Positions 1-12,008 of a stretch of DNA of 64,000 bases are shown here, one piece after another. The notes beneath the pieces were generated by a model. The model was given only the letters and a program-made list of their open reading frames with translations. It did not search any database and was not told the origin of the DNA. Numbering within the stretch: position 1 is the first letter of the stretch; each line of letters opens with the position of its first letter. The DNA is from Pleurotus ostreatus/Saccharomyces cerevisiae fusant (Eukaryota > Opisthokonta), in NCBI GenBank assembly GCA_024196135.1, contig JAMQCK010000009.1, forward strand, positions 186,001 to 250,000, written 5' to 3'. The position numbers and the translations under genes were made by a program.

Positions 1-714
1 TCGATATTCATCCCGACCACTCAGGTCGACTCAGCGCAGGTCGCGCCGCACCGCAACTCACCAGCGCAGGGATACCCAAGCCGCGCAACGATTGGTGCCG
101 CGTATGTCGCCCGTTGGGTCTGGGGCAAGCAGTCACAGTGGGCTCTCGGTGCCAGCGGTGGTTTGGCGTACGAGGACGAGATCCGCCGACTGTTGGGCAA
201 GCGCTGGGTCGTCAGCGGGCAGACGCCTCTGAAGACCAACATTGGCGGCCTTCCCGCCAAAGCGCTCAGCAGCGGCAGCGGCAGCGGCGCGAGCACGCCC
301 TTCGGCGCCCCTCGCGGCATCGGGAACACCGTGTTCCGGGAGGAAGAGGAGGACGAGGTGCTGGATGTCGACGGGCAGCCGAAGAGCCCGGGTACGCCGT
401 TCACGCTGAGCGTGCCGAATCTGTTCCCGCGATTGCGCACACAGACGGGGTCGACCGCGGACACCGTGACGAGCGGGAGCTCAGGACCGACTGCCTCGAC
501 CGCCTTCACGACCCCGGACTTGAGCGTGGGCGGCGCGAGTGGCACGGGCCCGACGCCGCTGACGCCGGTCACGGCGATGCCGACGGCGGACGGCGAGCAG
601 CAAGTTGGCCTGGCGAAGGTCGCGGAGCCGGACGTGGACGCGTTCATGTCATACGCAGCGCTCGTGCCCGAGTTCTGCCGCCTGGAGGGGCTGCTGGTGA
701 AGGCGGTCGCGTAA
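1..714 (+). CDS. 3' end of an unrecognised protein-coding gene (partial)
   Basis: The frame is open from base 1 to a TAA at 712-714, with no ATG near the left edge, so this is the C-terminal part of a gene that begins outside the window. The first ~65 codons look like ordered protein and end in a short charged stretch (YEDEIRRLLGKRW). The rest is low-complexity: Ser/Gly/Thr/Pro-rich, with one acidic run (EEEEDEVLDVDG), consistent with a disordered tail, and a short hydrophobic end (FMSYAALVPEFCRLEGLLV). An upstream intron may end at one of the CAG triplets in the first 45 bases, so the first codons are uncertain. I do not recognise the family. Coding status is supported by the long GC-rich open frame and biased codon third positions. 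Confidence 0.6.
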   Translation, partial: SIFIPTTQVDSAQVAPHRNSPAQGYPSRATIGAAYVARWVWGKQSQWALGASGGLAYEDEIRRLLGKRWVVSGQTPLKTNIGGLPAKALSSGSGSGASTPFGAPRGIGNTVFREEEEDEVLDVDGQPKSPGTPFTLSVPNLFPRLRTQTGSTADTVTSGSSGPTASTAFTTPDLSVGGASGTGPTPLTPVTAMPTADGEQQVGLAKVAEPDVDAFMSYAALVPEFCRLEGLLVKAVA

Positions 715-850
715 TGAGACGAAACCTGGATCATTGTTCATAATAATGCTACTAACGACGTCGAAGAAGGGGGTGATATATGTGTGTAAGTACTGCGACG
801 ATCTCGTGGGCGATGCGGAGGCTACTGGTACATAGCATTGCTTTCTTCGT

Positions 851-1001
851 GGCATTTGTTTTCTCTCCTTCTGCATATGCATCCTTTGTTCCTTCGGCAT
901 CTACCCGTCTCTTCACGGCATCTACTCGTGCCTTCGAGCATCTATGTGCCCCCTTGGCATCTACATATTCTCTCATTCGGCATTTGTGCTTCCTTCTCGT
1001 A
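851..1001. repeat. Degenerate ~21-bp tandem repeat, about seven units
   Basis: GGCAT-type unit starts recur near 851, 873, 896, 917, 937, 956 and 979, a spacing of 18-23 bp. The best conserved core is GGCATCTAC followed by a pyrimidine-rich tail. On the minus strand the units are nearly in phase as seven-residue repeats (VDA-centred) within an open frame from about 976 to 752. The block lies between the partial gene and the 3' end of CWH43. It could be a decayed coding minisatellite or simple intergenic repeat. Confidence 0.55.
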
Positions 1002-1100
1002 TCTCTCCTCTCCCTGTCTCCGCACGCATATAGTACGCATAAAGTTTGTCATTCGACGTCGGGCTCGGTCACTGCCAGGTCTGTCTGTTGTTGTTTTGAA

Positions 1101-1170
1101 TACAGTAACGAGCACGATAGCTACAGTAGGGAGCGCGATACCTAAGTACAATAACGAGCGCAATAGCTGC
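1101..1170. repeat. Three imperfect ~21-25-bp tandem units
   Basis: Three units begin TACAGTAACGAGC, TACAGTAGGGAGC and TACAATAACGAGC and share a GATAGC/AATAGC end. They lie 3' of CWH43, in non-coding sequence. The rest of 715-1493 shows no gene that I can support. Confidence 0.5.
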
Positions 1171-1493
1171 AAGTGTGGGTTGCCAATGTTCTGGACGAAA
1201 GTAGAATATATACCGCGCCAGCGTGTCTTGACCGTCGCCTTCTATCGTTCACCTTCGCAAGATACAAGACGGTATGTTTGCACGAAGATGACCCCTACTA
1301 TATCTTGTTGGAACTCGAGATCGCAAAAGGACCTCAACGCTCTGTGCTTCGTTCGACTAGGAGATAAATATATTGTTCGCGTAGAGAAGATAGCAAGAAG
1401 TACAATGCAAAGCATGGTCCATTGGAGCGTAGCACGACAAGATGATACAGATGGATACTTACATTGTGGGTCAAGAAATGGCTGGCAGGACTA

Positions 1494-4400
1494 TCATACG
1501 CGAGCACCCTCTGGCAGGCGATAGTACAAGGGCTACAAAGTGCATCAGTATTTCCTCAGCGCTGCGAGCTCCGCCAACTCACCGTATCGAAGACATGGTA
1601 GAAGTGCTTGTTCTTGCCGCCTTCGTGCTTGTTGCCGTAGTACTCGTCCGGGAACCACTACACGTCGGTCGGTCAGCAAGGGACAAAATGGGGTACTAAA
1701 GTCAAGAAGACATACGTGCTCCACCGGCAAGTCCTCCCTATACGAACGAAGGTACCGGTCCTCGAATGACAGGTCACCCGTCGTCTCGCCGTGCTTGGGC
1801 ACCACGAACTGGCCGATTTGCATCTCTGTGTCCGTGACGACGCCGCGGGATACGCGGGCGTACGCGGTGCGGTAGAGGCCGCGGTAGAGTATGTACTCGC
1901 ACCTGGCACGCATGTAGCCTCAATATGCGCACAGGTGAAAGAAGCGAAGACTCACCATCTATCCTTATCTTCCTCGTCAATATCATACATCTGCCCATCC
2001 TCGACGAGATATCGGTACGGATTGGGCTTCTTGGCGTGTGGCCGAGTAACGACGTAGCCAAGGAATATGGTCGGCATGGGATATGCCTCCGCCATCAGCC
2101 GTCCAAGCTCTGTACTCTGCAGCTGGCGGTCGAGTCTGTCTTCCTCTGCGTTCAACTTCAGTAAGAAAACCAGAGACTTGATGAGCGATACGCTTACTCT
2201 GCCCATTATGCGAGACGACGACCATGACGTCCGTCCCCCAAACGTCCAGTATGGCAGTGATCGCAGGCGCCAGCTCGCCGTGCGGCGATGGTAGGAGATG
2301 GTGCGTCGAGTTCTTGATGGGGAACTACAGGTCACACCTTCAGCATGATGCTCTCGAAAATGCCTGAGGGTGTATGATGTTCACCTTCGACAGAAGAACG
2401 GCTCCCCAAGTGTGCTTGTTAGGCCCTGGACCAATGTCGACGAACTAGTGGGCCAGTTAGCTCAGGACAACGAAGCCCAGACAAGTCACCCACATAGCCT
2501 TTCTCCTCAGCCATATATCGCGACCTATGATACGATTTTAGTTAGCATTCCTGTCGTACGAAGCGATCCACAACACCCACAAGTCCCGGTTCCCAAAGAC
2601 AGTCCGCTGTTCGCAGACATCAGCATCAGCATTGTGCTCAGAACTGGTCGCCTCACATGCAGATCCGTCTCCAACAAGCCCAGCACATCCAGACGCATAT
2701 CGCTAGAACGCACGTCAGCATACTTTCCCCTACTGTGCAGCCAACTACCACAAGACCAAGGACACAACAAAATTAGACACTCACTCCGCAAGCTGCGCAA
2801 TCAGTCTCTGGCTATCCCGCCCCGCATTATCGAACCCAAAGTGCACCGTCCAGATCCCTGCAGTCACGATCCTCGGGCCCGCGTTATACGGCCGCGGCGC
2901 GGCGGTCGGTTGTCGGTATAAAGACGTCGCCAGACCGAGGATGCACAGTAGGGCGAGTGCGAAGGAGGCGCGGAGGCGGGCGGGCTTGGGGAGCGAGAGG
3001 GTTGGGAGCTGGACGCGGTCTTTGGAGAAGGAAAATGCAAGGGTGGAGGCGAGGAGGGCGGTTTGGGCGATCATGACCCTAGGGCCGGCGTGAGTGTAAT
3101 GGGAGGCTGGGAAGTTGAGAAATAACAGCTTACAAGTCCGTCCGTTCGCGCAGATAGATACCCCCGGGCACAAAAGCATACGCCACAGTCCACACGCTCG
3201 CCAGGATCAACAGGATGTATACGAACATTGCCAGACCGAGTGTACGACCGGGCTTCCCAGTCGATGCAGCCCTCGAAATGATGCTCGGCACCAGCGAAGT
3301 CCAGTAGATGGCCGCTGCGAGGCTGCCGGCGTAGCCGGTCCAGCCCCGGTAGCGGTACGTTACGAAGGACGCCACGCTGCCCAGGATATGCCATATCGGA
3401 TGCGTGAGAAGGGATGCAATGAGGTTTTGTGTGAGATGTTGAGCGTTCGATGAGGTATCTGATCCTTCGTCGCGCAGGGAGGATACAGCGAGCGCAGCAC
3501 CGATAGCCATAGCGAGCAGCGTCAGCACAGCATGGTGAGGAAGTGGTCCGCTGGGCTTGTAGTCATTCCATCCCGTCCATGCCCAGGCCGCAAGAGTACC
3601 GGGCTCGGTGAGGTAGGCGTGCAGAACGAAAGTGAGAGCACCGAGCGGGAGGGCGCCGAAGACCCAGTGCACCTTGGGGGTTTCTGCGGTGCGAGGCGTT
3701 GGAGGAGGCGCATCTGAAGTTGTCGGATGGCGAAGGACGAGCTCGACACAGCAAAAAACGGCGAACAGGATCCCGGTCTTATTGTACCCGCCCGTCGCCT
3801 CGTTGACGAAGGGCCAAACTGGAATCAAGATTTAGTCGCAATGAGAAGACTAGAAGTGTCCAACAGTGCTCACCTGGGCTGTTCGAGTGATTCGCGTACT
3901 TCCCCAACGAGAACATTACGAGGCCCAGCAGCCAAACTGCAAACATCTCAGCTCGACTCCCCTTTTACACAGCACTCGCTCTCACCAACGCTATAATACG
4001 CCCTCCACTGCCTCCTCGGCTGCACCAACAGTGCTGCCTGCCGCAGCGTAACGAACGACGTGCTCGGCGTTACCAAGAACAACCGCTGGACCGGGCTCGA
4101 CGACATGTATGATAGCAGCCCAGCGAGAGACAGCACGTGCAGAGCGGCTTGGCCTTTCTTGCTCGAGGCCCAAGAGGCGATAGTGCGCGAGCCGAGCAGG
4201 GCGGGGGAGAGGACGCTGAGGATGGCGAGTTCGGGGCCTGCGATGGCGAGCTCCCAGACGGAGAAGTAGAAGAGTGTGGGCTGGACGGCGGTAAAGACGG
4301 CCCAGAAGGTGTGGGCTGGTACTGTTAGCGGGTTCCCTTAGCGGCTGGGATTGGGACACGCGTACCGAGATATAGATCTAATACGAAGGCTGCAAGAGAG

Positions 4401-5539
4401 CGGAGCGATGCTGAGCGACGTCCAGTGTAGCCGGAGTTCACGGCTGGCTGGACGGCAGAATGGGTTGCTCGAGTATCATTTGCTGCAGACTTCACGTCCA
4501 AAAGGTGACTATATGCGGGGTTAATCGGCTTAAAATTTGGTGTACGCCCGCGGGCATCATGCAAGGCGGTGAATATGGGCATACGTTTCTTCAAGAGGTA
4601 TATTAGAAGCGCTCCCAACGGATAGAGAGAACTATGAAATTTCGTCAAAACTTTTCAGGGCGACGACGAGAGCATCTGCTTGCCTGAATATTATTTGCTC
4701 GGAAATCCTCCTCTGCGGCGGCGTCGAAGAGCACGTCGAGGATAACAAGACCCCATTCGAAGAAGCTATACCTCGTGTAGGCTTCGGACGAGTCAGTTCT
4801 GAGCGCATCCATCAAGATTAGACTGCTCACCCCCGGGTATGCGTTTGACCTTATGCTGATAAAAGAAGTATCCAAGAGGCAGGAGCGAGGCGAAGAACGC
4901 AGACGCGACCGTTCGTCTGTTGATGTCAGTATACATGGCCTAAAACTTAAGACTATATTTACCTCCATCTTCTGGCCTTTCCAGACGAACGCAGGGTCCC
5001 GCCAATCATCCACGGCAAAGTCAGGACAACGTAAGTGATCATGCACACGTCGTGAATGTCATGGTCGTCCGTCGATGTTATGTAGACCCATCCGCCGCAG
5101 CTCAGTGTTCTCAGGATGCCGATAACGAAGAGCGCATTCGACCGGTTCAAGCAGTACAGCAGATACACAAGGGCGAACCGGGGACCTGAAGAGGGGGATC
5201 AGGACCATTACGAGCCAGGCCTTACGCGCCTCTCACCGGATGTCAGCGCAATCATGATCTGAAATATATTCCGCTCGGGGTACCAATCTCCGATCCTGTG
5301 CCCCGCGTTAGCCAGCACGCCCGCTCACCGTGACGAACGCGTCGAGATCCTACTCACGTCGCCGAAACCGAGGGGAACCATTCCTTGGGCCACCCAGCGA
5401 CGCCATTCTTGACGATCTTCTTGTAGTGCAGCATGCATCCGATGAAAAGCGCGCTCGCGAACGCGGTGAGCGCGAGGACGGTGTGCACGCGCGCGATGAG
5501 CCATCCCGGCAGCGCCCTGGGGGATCCCGGGCTCGACAT
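1494..5539 (-). CDS. CWH43: CWH43-type GPI-anchor ceramide remodelling protein
   Basis: Multi-exon minus-strand gene from ATG at 5539 to TGA at 1494-1496. The N-terminal exons (5539 to about 4700) encode a FRAG1/DRAM/Sfk1 (PGAP2-like) membrane domain. The central exons (about 4640-2950) encode many hydrophobic helices, matching the PGAP2-interacting-protein part. The last exons (about 2900-1494) encode an endonuclease/exonuclease/phosphatase-like domain, with segments such as [56 protein letters not shown] and WFPDEYYGN, ending [12 protein letters not shown]. Introns are ~50 nt; the last two can be read exactly (donors gtatgt and gtgagt, acceptors gtgtag and ttgtag). In yeast, Cwh43 exchanges GPI-anchor lipid for ceramide in the ER. 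All parts of the fungal fusion are present and no break was seen. The start is the first ATG in the frame and directly precedes the first membrane helix. Confidence 0.93.
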
Positions 5540-5877
5540 GGAGGGGATGGTGGTGGTGAGAGGCAAGGGGAGCTTTTGTACCGCACGCCAGGCCGACACC
5601 CGAATTCAAACGCGCGCGCCGAGAACGCGCCTGAACCCCCGTTGGCGATCTCGGCGGACGTCAGCCGGCGAGCAGCGGGCCTCAGTTCGCGTCTCCATCC
5701 GTGACGATGACGTCGGTGGACCTACAGCCGCACACATCTGTCCAGGAATATGGCCGGAATACAAATCCTCCGTCCGAGTTGGCATTGACAAGCTGGAGAT
5801 CTTGCAGAGGAAAATGCATGATGGCTGAGACCAAGACCAACAGCGAATAACCACAAGCCTACTTGGGCAGTTGTTCT

Positions 5878-5889
5878 CGGCAAGTGCCG
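5878..5889. repeat. Palindrome CGGCA-AG-TGCCG
   Basis: Perfect 5-bp arms around a 2-bp centre, upstream of CWH43. One of four exact CGGCANNTGCCG sites in the window, all outside predicted coding exons. Confidence 0.7.
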
Positions 5890-6383
5890 GCCAATGTTGT
5901 ACTTTAGCCTTCGGCGTCCATCACTGCCTTAGCGTTCCACTCACTTACGTGGGGTGTAGGGGTGATAGGTCTGGGTCTGCTTTATTCTTGAATGCAAAAC
6001 ACAACGTCTCGCATAAACCTCAGAAGGAAACAGCCACGGAAGAGTAGCGCGGAAGGCCGAACCATGAACAACTGCTTTAAGGTGAAGAAGGCGACGCTAC
6101 TACGGACAAGCCATCACGGACCACCTTGGCGGTTCTCCCACCCTTTGGCACTAGCTTTCCTTAACTCCCTCTCCCGGGCTTTGGCGATAGCGTCCCGAAC
6201 TCGGGATTGCTCATCTTATTGACATTCTACGTCTGCGGTGCCCCAAAGCCTCCCCCCACCGCGTGGGAAATTCCGCGACGGCTCATATCCAGCAGGCCTC
6301 TTCAGGGCATAACAGAAGAGGAATAGGCCCTTTACCAGCATTGAGCTTTGCGGCAGGACATCCATCACGAAGGGTGGTCGCGC

Positions 6384-6397
6384 TCGGCAAATGCCGA
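6384..6397. repeat. Palindrome TCGGCA-AA-TGCCGA
   Basis: Perfect 6-bp arms around AA. Second of the four CGGCANNTGCCG sites, 280 bp beyond the stop of the first hydrolase gene. Confidence 0.7.
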
Positions 6398-6675
6398 ACC
6401 GCGTTCATCGAAGTCCGGTCCTGCGCCATTCTGGGATTACCAGCGGGCTGTACTGCAGGACAAGCTCCCTTGCGACTTATGATGCTCGAAATTGGGTCTG
6501 GATCTACAATTGACCAAGAGGGTAGGGATGGTCTCGACGCGCTTTCACGAGATATAGCAAGTGTCGTATTCCATCGTCAAACCAGTACAACAGACTAAGT
6601 CGAAGGAAAGATCAACAATGCCATTATGTCGATACTACAGTAAGTGATTTACATGCAAATGTTTGCATTCAATAT

Positions 6676-8855
6676 CTAGAGATCGTCTTCTATACGGCGC
6701 TTGTTAGCTCCGGTCGCAGAGGTGCTCGTCTGGGCACTGACTTGAGTAGAAATGGGCTTCGGGAAAATAACCACATCGTCGTCGATCTCGCATTGAGTGG
6801 CATTGCCGGAGGGTAGCTGTATGCGACGTTGAGCCAACTTCAATAATAACAAGGTCATAACTAGCAGACATACCGAGCCGTCAGTGAAGTACTGCCTAAT
6901 GGCATTGATCGTGCACGTCGACTTCTCAGCCAACGAAGTATGGCCGAAGCCATTCTGCGTGACGAGGACGGCCTTGTCTCCAAGCATGCTAGCCACGCGC
7001 TGAGAGTTGCTGTAGGGAGTGATCGGGTCGACCTGCAGAGTGGCGTTCGTCAGTAAAATCCTGGTAGCACGACGTCAACTTAGCGAACTACCACGCACCT
7101 TATTCCCAATAACAAGCACCCGATTCTTCGGCTTGCTATTCCACGGACCCGTATAACGCTCGACGGCCCTTGCAGGCCACGCGTAGCAGAGCTTCGCAGG
7201 GATGACATGCCATCGCGGGCCGAAGAGGGGCGATACGTCCCTGGAGGTGTTCACGATGCCCTCGAAGCTGTCGCGCATGGTTTGGCTCTTAACGTCGCGC
7301 GTCGTTTGGTTCTCTGCATCGACAACATCGACAGCATCCCCGCAGTATATCGACTCAGTCCCGAAGGCCGGCGGCGCGGTGATGTTGTACTTGAGGGCGA
7401 CGAGCTTGGCTGCTACGTCGGAAGGAACACCGGTGCCAGACGCAACGGCATCGAGCGACTGCGCCCAAGAAAAGAGCGTATCGGCAACGGCGGACCATTG
7501 CGGGGGAAGGTAGAGCGTGCTCCAGAGCCACTCGCGGGCCTCGGCGGAGGTGAGGGTTTGGGTCATATCGGCGCCTGAGGCCAGGAGGGAGTGGGCGCGC
7601 TGGTGAAGGTGGTGAGTCGGTGAGCCGCGTCGTTCAGAGACAGGATTCACTTACATCGAATAGGTCACGGACGTATTGGACGACGTCCGCGCCCGTGGTA
7701 TTGTCGGTCTGGACAAGCGAGCAGCCGTCCTTCCCGGCTTGAGCGCAGGCATCGGCGAAGCCGGCGAAGGTCTCGTCAGTGTTGAGCATGTTGTTAGGGT
7801 AGTACTATATTGGGTGAGTAAAGGAATAATCCATTAGGATAGTAACTTACATGTATGGATGGCTCGGTCCAGTATAGTTCAGGATCTACATGCCTCAGGA
7901 CCAAGTCTCGGAAGGCCGATGGGATACTCACTCATGCAGCCATCGAGGACGACATGGCCGACGCGTTCGGGAAACACTAGATTAATCGTCAGCCCCACAA
8001 TCGAGGAGCAAAGATGGATAACCTACAGTTGATGAAGACAAAGCCAATCGTCGTCCCATACGAAATGCCCCAGTAGTTAATCTCCTGCACCCCTGGGTCG
8101 AGATAATCCGCCAGCGCCGCAATATCGCGCGCCGTAGCCACCGTCCCCACATATCGCAGCGTCTTCCCATCCGCATCCGCCTTCGCACAGCGCTCCGCCA
8201 GCCCTCGGTACTTCGCGTCCATCTCGTCTATATGCGAGTAAAACTGCTCGACCTGGTCTCCGTCGGTTAGGCTTCCATGGATCTCGATCCCCGTGGCCTC
8301 GAGCGTGTCGTTGAAGAAGTCGTTGTATTCGTCCGCGTTGGAGAAGCAGGAGATGGCGCCTGGGGTGGTGTTGCCCGCAGAGCCGCGAGGGTCCCAAGCG
8401 ACGATGTCGTAGTGGTTGCCTACGGCGGCGCGGAGTTGGGTGCCGTTCATGAGGAGGAAGCCGACACCGGAGACGCCTGGTCCGCCTAGAAGGAGATCAG
8501 TAAGTTGAGTATGTGAGTTTGGGCGAAGTGATATACCTGGATTGACGAACATGGTCCCCCAGCGTTCTTCCGGCGCTGGGTCCTTCGCTAGTGCTAGCTT
8601 CGCAGTACCCGCCAACTCGTCAGCATAGTCTAGGGGCACCTCGTAGAAACCGCAGGTGATGTTGGTCGCGTCGGCGAAGCTGTATAGAGGGTTTAGGTCA
8701 CTACATGAAGACCATTCAACCTCAGAGCCGCGCTACAACTATCAGGTCAACAATCATATTGTGGCAAGCATACAGTGACTAACCTCCGTCGCACCATACG
8801 CGCTGACCGCTAGCGCGCACGCGCCCAGAAGCACCACCGAAGTCGAAATGGTCAT
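6676..8855 (-). CDS. Secreted TAP-like serine alpha/beta-hydrolase, copy A
   Basis: Multi-exon gene, ATG at 8855, TAG at 6676-6678. A short hydrophobic signal peptide (MTISTSVVLLGACALAVSA) is followed by a Cys-containing segment (SSCSDLNPLY, NITCGFYEVPLDYA), an oxyanion-type NPGGPGVSG split by an intron, VAWDPRG, and the nucleophile elbow WGISYGT. The C-terminal exons give a TAP-like lid/C-domain (NKPKNRVLVIGN), a probable catalytic Asp in DPITP and His in GFGHTSL. The arrangement matches family S33-type hydrolases with an Abhydrolase_1 plus TAP-like C-terminal domain, which release short peptides or hydrolyse esters; the substrate here is unknown. Many NxT/S sites suggest glycosylation and export. 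Copy A is the most divergent of the four paralogues (SAGNTTPGAISCF where the others have EPGPPACF). No break was found. Confidence 0.88.
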
Positions 8856-8901
8856 GCTAGAGACGTGGGAATGGAAAAGCGATAATTTGAGCAGTTGAAC
8901 T

Positions 8902-8909
8902 CTTATATG
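8902..8909 (-). promoter_or_regulatory. TATA-like box of hydrolase A
   Basis: CATATAAG on the minus strand, 47 nt upstream of the ATG at 8855. All four hydrolase paralogues carry a TATAA(A/G)G-type box at 47-62 nt from the start codon, which supports both the start choice and the box. Confidence 0.6.
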
Positions 8910-9442
8910 GGGCCTCTCAGTGGTGACCTAAGATCGGCGGCTACTGCCCGTCTTATGAACAGAATGGTTGGCTGGGTATTACACTCCGAAGGTAACACGC
9001 CGTTAGGCTACGTCGGCAAGGGTGTCAGCACGCTGACGATGGAACACGGGCCTCATCCTCGACAACGCCGCAGCGAGCGAGCTGCGAGAGCCAGTGTTTC
9101 ACCCGGGCATATAAGAGACTCCAAGCTTCAAGTCAGCCTCTCCAAAGGAAGACATCGAATATGTTGCAAGATTGGAAGACTAGTCGGTGAGGCCCACGTC
9201 GTGCTCGTGTCCAACTTGAACATGAGCGTACGAAGGAAGTGAGAGATCCCGTGCCATTGATTGCCGTAGTCCACCGACCATCACAAGTGTAAACAAGGAC
9301 CCACCGCATATAAGAAGCTTAGGCAGCGCTCTGTTGTGATGTCTGATCGCGCCGAGATCTTGTAGAATACACAGCACGAGCTCAACATAGCCTTCTAGTT
9401 GCCGTATGACTCTGAAAAAGTCGGAACACCCCTCTGGCGAGT
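8910..9442. other. Intergenic with an orphan promoter-like segment
   Basis: No gene seen. On the plus strand, CATATAAGAG at 9108-9117 resembles the copy A TATA box and is followed about 45 nt later by an ATG that opens only eight codons. Confidence 0.4.
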
Positions 9443-11561
9443 CTATTCGTTAGAAGCAAGGATACTCCGCCTCACACTGGCTTGCGTCGCGTTCGAGTTG
9501 GGGAAAAGGACGACGCTGTCGTCGATCTCGCATACCGTGTCATCACTCTCGGGTATCTGAGGGATTCTGCGTCAGATGCGTCTGCAACCAGTTGGGGGCG
9601 ACCTACCGAGCCTTCCGTGAAGTACTTGTTGATGATACCGATAGTGCAGCTCGACTGCTCCGCCAGCGACGTATGACCGAACCCGTCCTGTCTCACAAGA
9701 ACAGCGCTGTCCCCGAGCAAGTCGGCCATAAGCTTTGCATTCTTAAAAGGTGTGAGCGGGTCGGCCTGCAGATTCCATGTCAGTCAACATGTGTCAACGC
9801 AGGCGCATGAACCCGAGCTCACCGTATTACCTATGATCAGAATCCGATTCTTGGGCTTGTTGTCCCAAGGACCCGTATAGCGCTCGACAGCGCGCGCCGG
9901 CCAAGCGAAGCACGCATTCCCAGAATTACCCCATTGCGGCCCGAACAAAGACGACACATTCTCCGACGCTGCCACGATGGCGTCGAAGCCGTCCCGCATC
10001 GTCATGTTGCCCGCATCGACGACGTCGCTGCAGAGTATCGCCTCGTTGGCGTGCGACGGAATCACGCTGAAGTCGGTCTTGAGGGACGAGAGCTCCGCGG
10101 CGATCTCCGCTGGCACGGTCTGGTTGGCGGCGAGCGCGTCGAGGGCGATACCCCAGTCCTGAAGGAGGCTGGCGGCGGATGCCCAGCTTTGGGTGAGTTG
10201 CAGGTTGTTGTAGAGGTTAACGCGAGCCTCGGCAGACGTGAGTACCGCGCTCATATCAGCGCCCCCGATAGCGAGGTTGTGAGCGAGCTATGAGGAGGAC
10301 GAGTTAGAACGAGTGACTGGAGCAGGTAAGGACATACATCAAGCATGTCTTGGAGGTGTTTCTCGATATCCGCGGCCGTGTCACTGTCGTTCTTGACGAG
10401 CGGGCAACCTGCCTTTCCGGCCATAGCACAGCCGGCGGCAAACCCAGCGAAGGTCTCGTCGCTCGATTCGAGGCTATTGAGGAAATACTGCGTACAGGTC
10501 ATATACGACACGCACAGCAGTAGTAAACACTTACCTGAGTGCTCGGCTTGGTCATGTACAGAACAGGGTCTGTGGAAGTTACTATGTATGAGGTCTTCGC
10601 GAGCACGGTCGAAGAGACGTACCCATGCAGCCATCAAGAACGACACGCCCGACGCGTTCGGGAAACACTGGAAGACGATCAGCTAGTGTTCACAGGATGA
10701 GAAGCCTAGAAGCTCACTGTTGACGAAGGTGATACCAAGCATCGTCCCGTACGAAACACCCCAGTAATTGATTTCTTGCACACCAGGCTCCAAGTAGTCC
10801 GCAAGCGCCACAAGATCACGCGCCGTGGCAGCCGTTCCGATATACTGAAGCGTGTCCCCATTCTTGCCCGCCGCGCACCGCTGCCCTTCCCCTACGAGCT
10901 TCCCCTCCATCTCGTCGACATGCGAGTAGAGCTCGGCTACCTGATCGCCGTCGCTGAGGTTGCCCTTGATCTCAATCCCAGTCACCTGAAGCGTGCCGTT
11001 GTAGTACGCGTAGTACTCGTCAGCACTGTCGAAGCACGCAGGAGGTCCCGGCTCTGTGAACCCGTTGGACCCGCGAGGATCCCAGGAGACGAGGTCGTAG
11101 TTGCCGCCGGTTATGGCGCTGAGGTTCGCGCCGTACTCGATGACAAACGCCACGCCCGAGTTGCCTGGGCCGCCTGGAGGACATCAGAGATGTAAAGTGA
11201 GACTCGCAACGACGAGGACAAACCAGGGTTGACGAAGAGGGTGCCGACGCGCTCCCCCGAGGCGGGGTACTTGACCACAGCGAGCTTCGCATTGCCCACG
11301 GTCTCGTCAGCGTAGTCGAGGGGCACTTCGTAGTAGCCGCATGTGATGTTCTGGGAGTCGCCAACGCTGTATTGAGGGTCGAACCGGCTGCACGAGAACC
11401 ATTCTATCCCCGCGTCGTGCTGCAGAAGCTGGTGAGCAAGGGGGCGCATATTTTGGAGTTGAAACACGTACAGCTTTCGCAGAGGATCCAAGTGGTCCAA
11501 AAGCCTGACCGGTAACAATTACACCAGCTACAGACAACTTGAAGCTTGAAGTCCGCGCCAT
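9443..11561 (-). CDS. Secreted TAP-like serine alpha/beta-hydrolase, copy B
   Basis: ATG at 11561, TAG at 9443-9445. The first exon is a signal peptide (MARTSSFKLSVAGVIVTGQA). Its intron (gtacgt...caccag) is followed by IEWFSCSRFDPQYSVGD, NITCGYYEVPLDYADET, FVNPG/GPGNSGVAFVI, VSWDPRGSNGFTEPG, the nucleophile elbow WGVSYGT (Ile of the other copies replaced by Val), and VFPERV. The C-terminal part carries NKPKNRILIIGN, DPLTP-type Asp and GFGHTSL His. The last exon reads IPESDDTVCEIDDSVVLFPN and ends ILASNE. Of the three tandem genes this one is closest to the distant copy D (shared YYAYYNGTLQV, GNLSD, LEPGVQEINYWG). Spacing to copies A and C is about 0.45-0.6 kb, all on the same strand, so tandem duplication is the simplest origin. 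Intact as far as I can splice it. Confidence 0.88.
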
Positions 11562-11622
11562 GGCTTTTGTAGTGACAGCGTGCGCAGAGGATAGATCAGC
11601 TGTAATTAACCGCGAGTCGTTT

Positions 11623-11630
11623 CCCTTATA
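11623..11630 (-). promoter_or_regulatory. TATA-like box of hydrolase B
   Basis: TATAAGGG on the minus strand, 62 nt upstream of the ATG at 11561, inside a purine-rich stretch (GGAGGTATAAGGG). Confidence 0.55.
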
Positions 11631-12008
11631 CCTCCTCTCCCTGACTACGCTGGTCCCCAATCGCTTGCTAGGGTGGTCTGACCATGCTGTACTGGTAAGG
11701 AACGTGGTACAGCCTTGATGTAGACAATCAATTAGATTTGTATTGACGCACCCTCGAGTAAGTGTAGGCAGTGCAGCCCTTGGAGTTAAAGAGTGGCAAG
11801 GCTAGCGGCCGGCGACCTTTGTCCGATGACTTTTGCTAGATCTTGATCGTGGTGAGGCTCGTTTTTGGATATGAATGTAGGAAGCAAGTGAGCGCAGTAT
11901 CAAGGAGTAAGGCGCCGTAGTCGTGCTTCATCATATAATACTTCAAATAGAATACGAGCTCACATAGACCTGCTGTACAGTGTATTTCGAGCACATCGGA
12001 ACGCCGAT
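11631..12008. other. Intergenic between hydrolases B and C
   Basis: A 447-bp spacer (11562-12008) holding the copy B promoter and the 3' flank of copy C. No other feature seen. Confidence 0.5.

Larger units (their letters stand above)
5540..6675. other. Intergenic: CWH43 promoter side and 3' flank of the first hydrolase
   Basis: No convincing gene. Open frames here lack protein-like composition and splice partners. Two short palindromes of the form CGGCANNTGCCG lie at 5878-5889 and 6385-6396. Confidence 0.6.
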
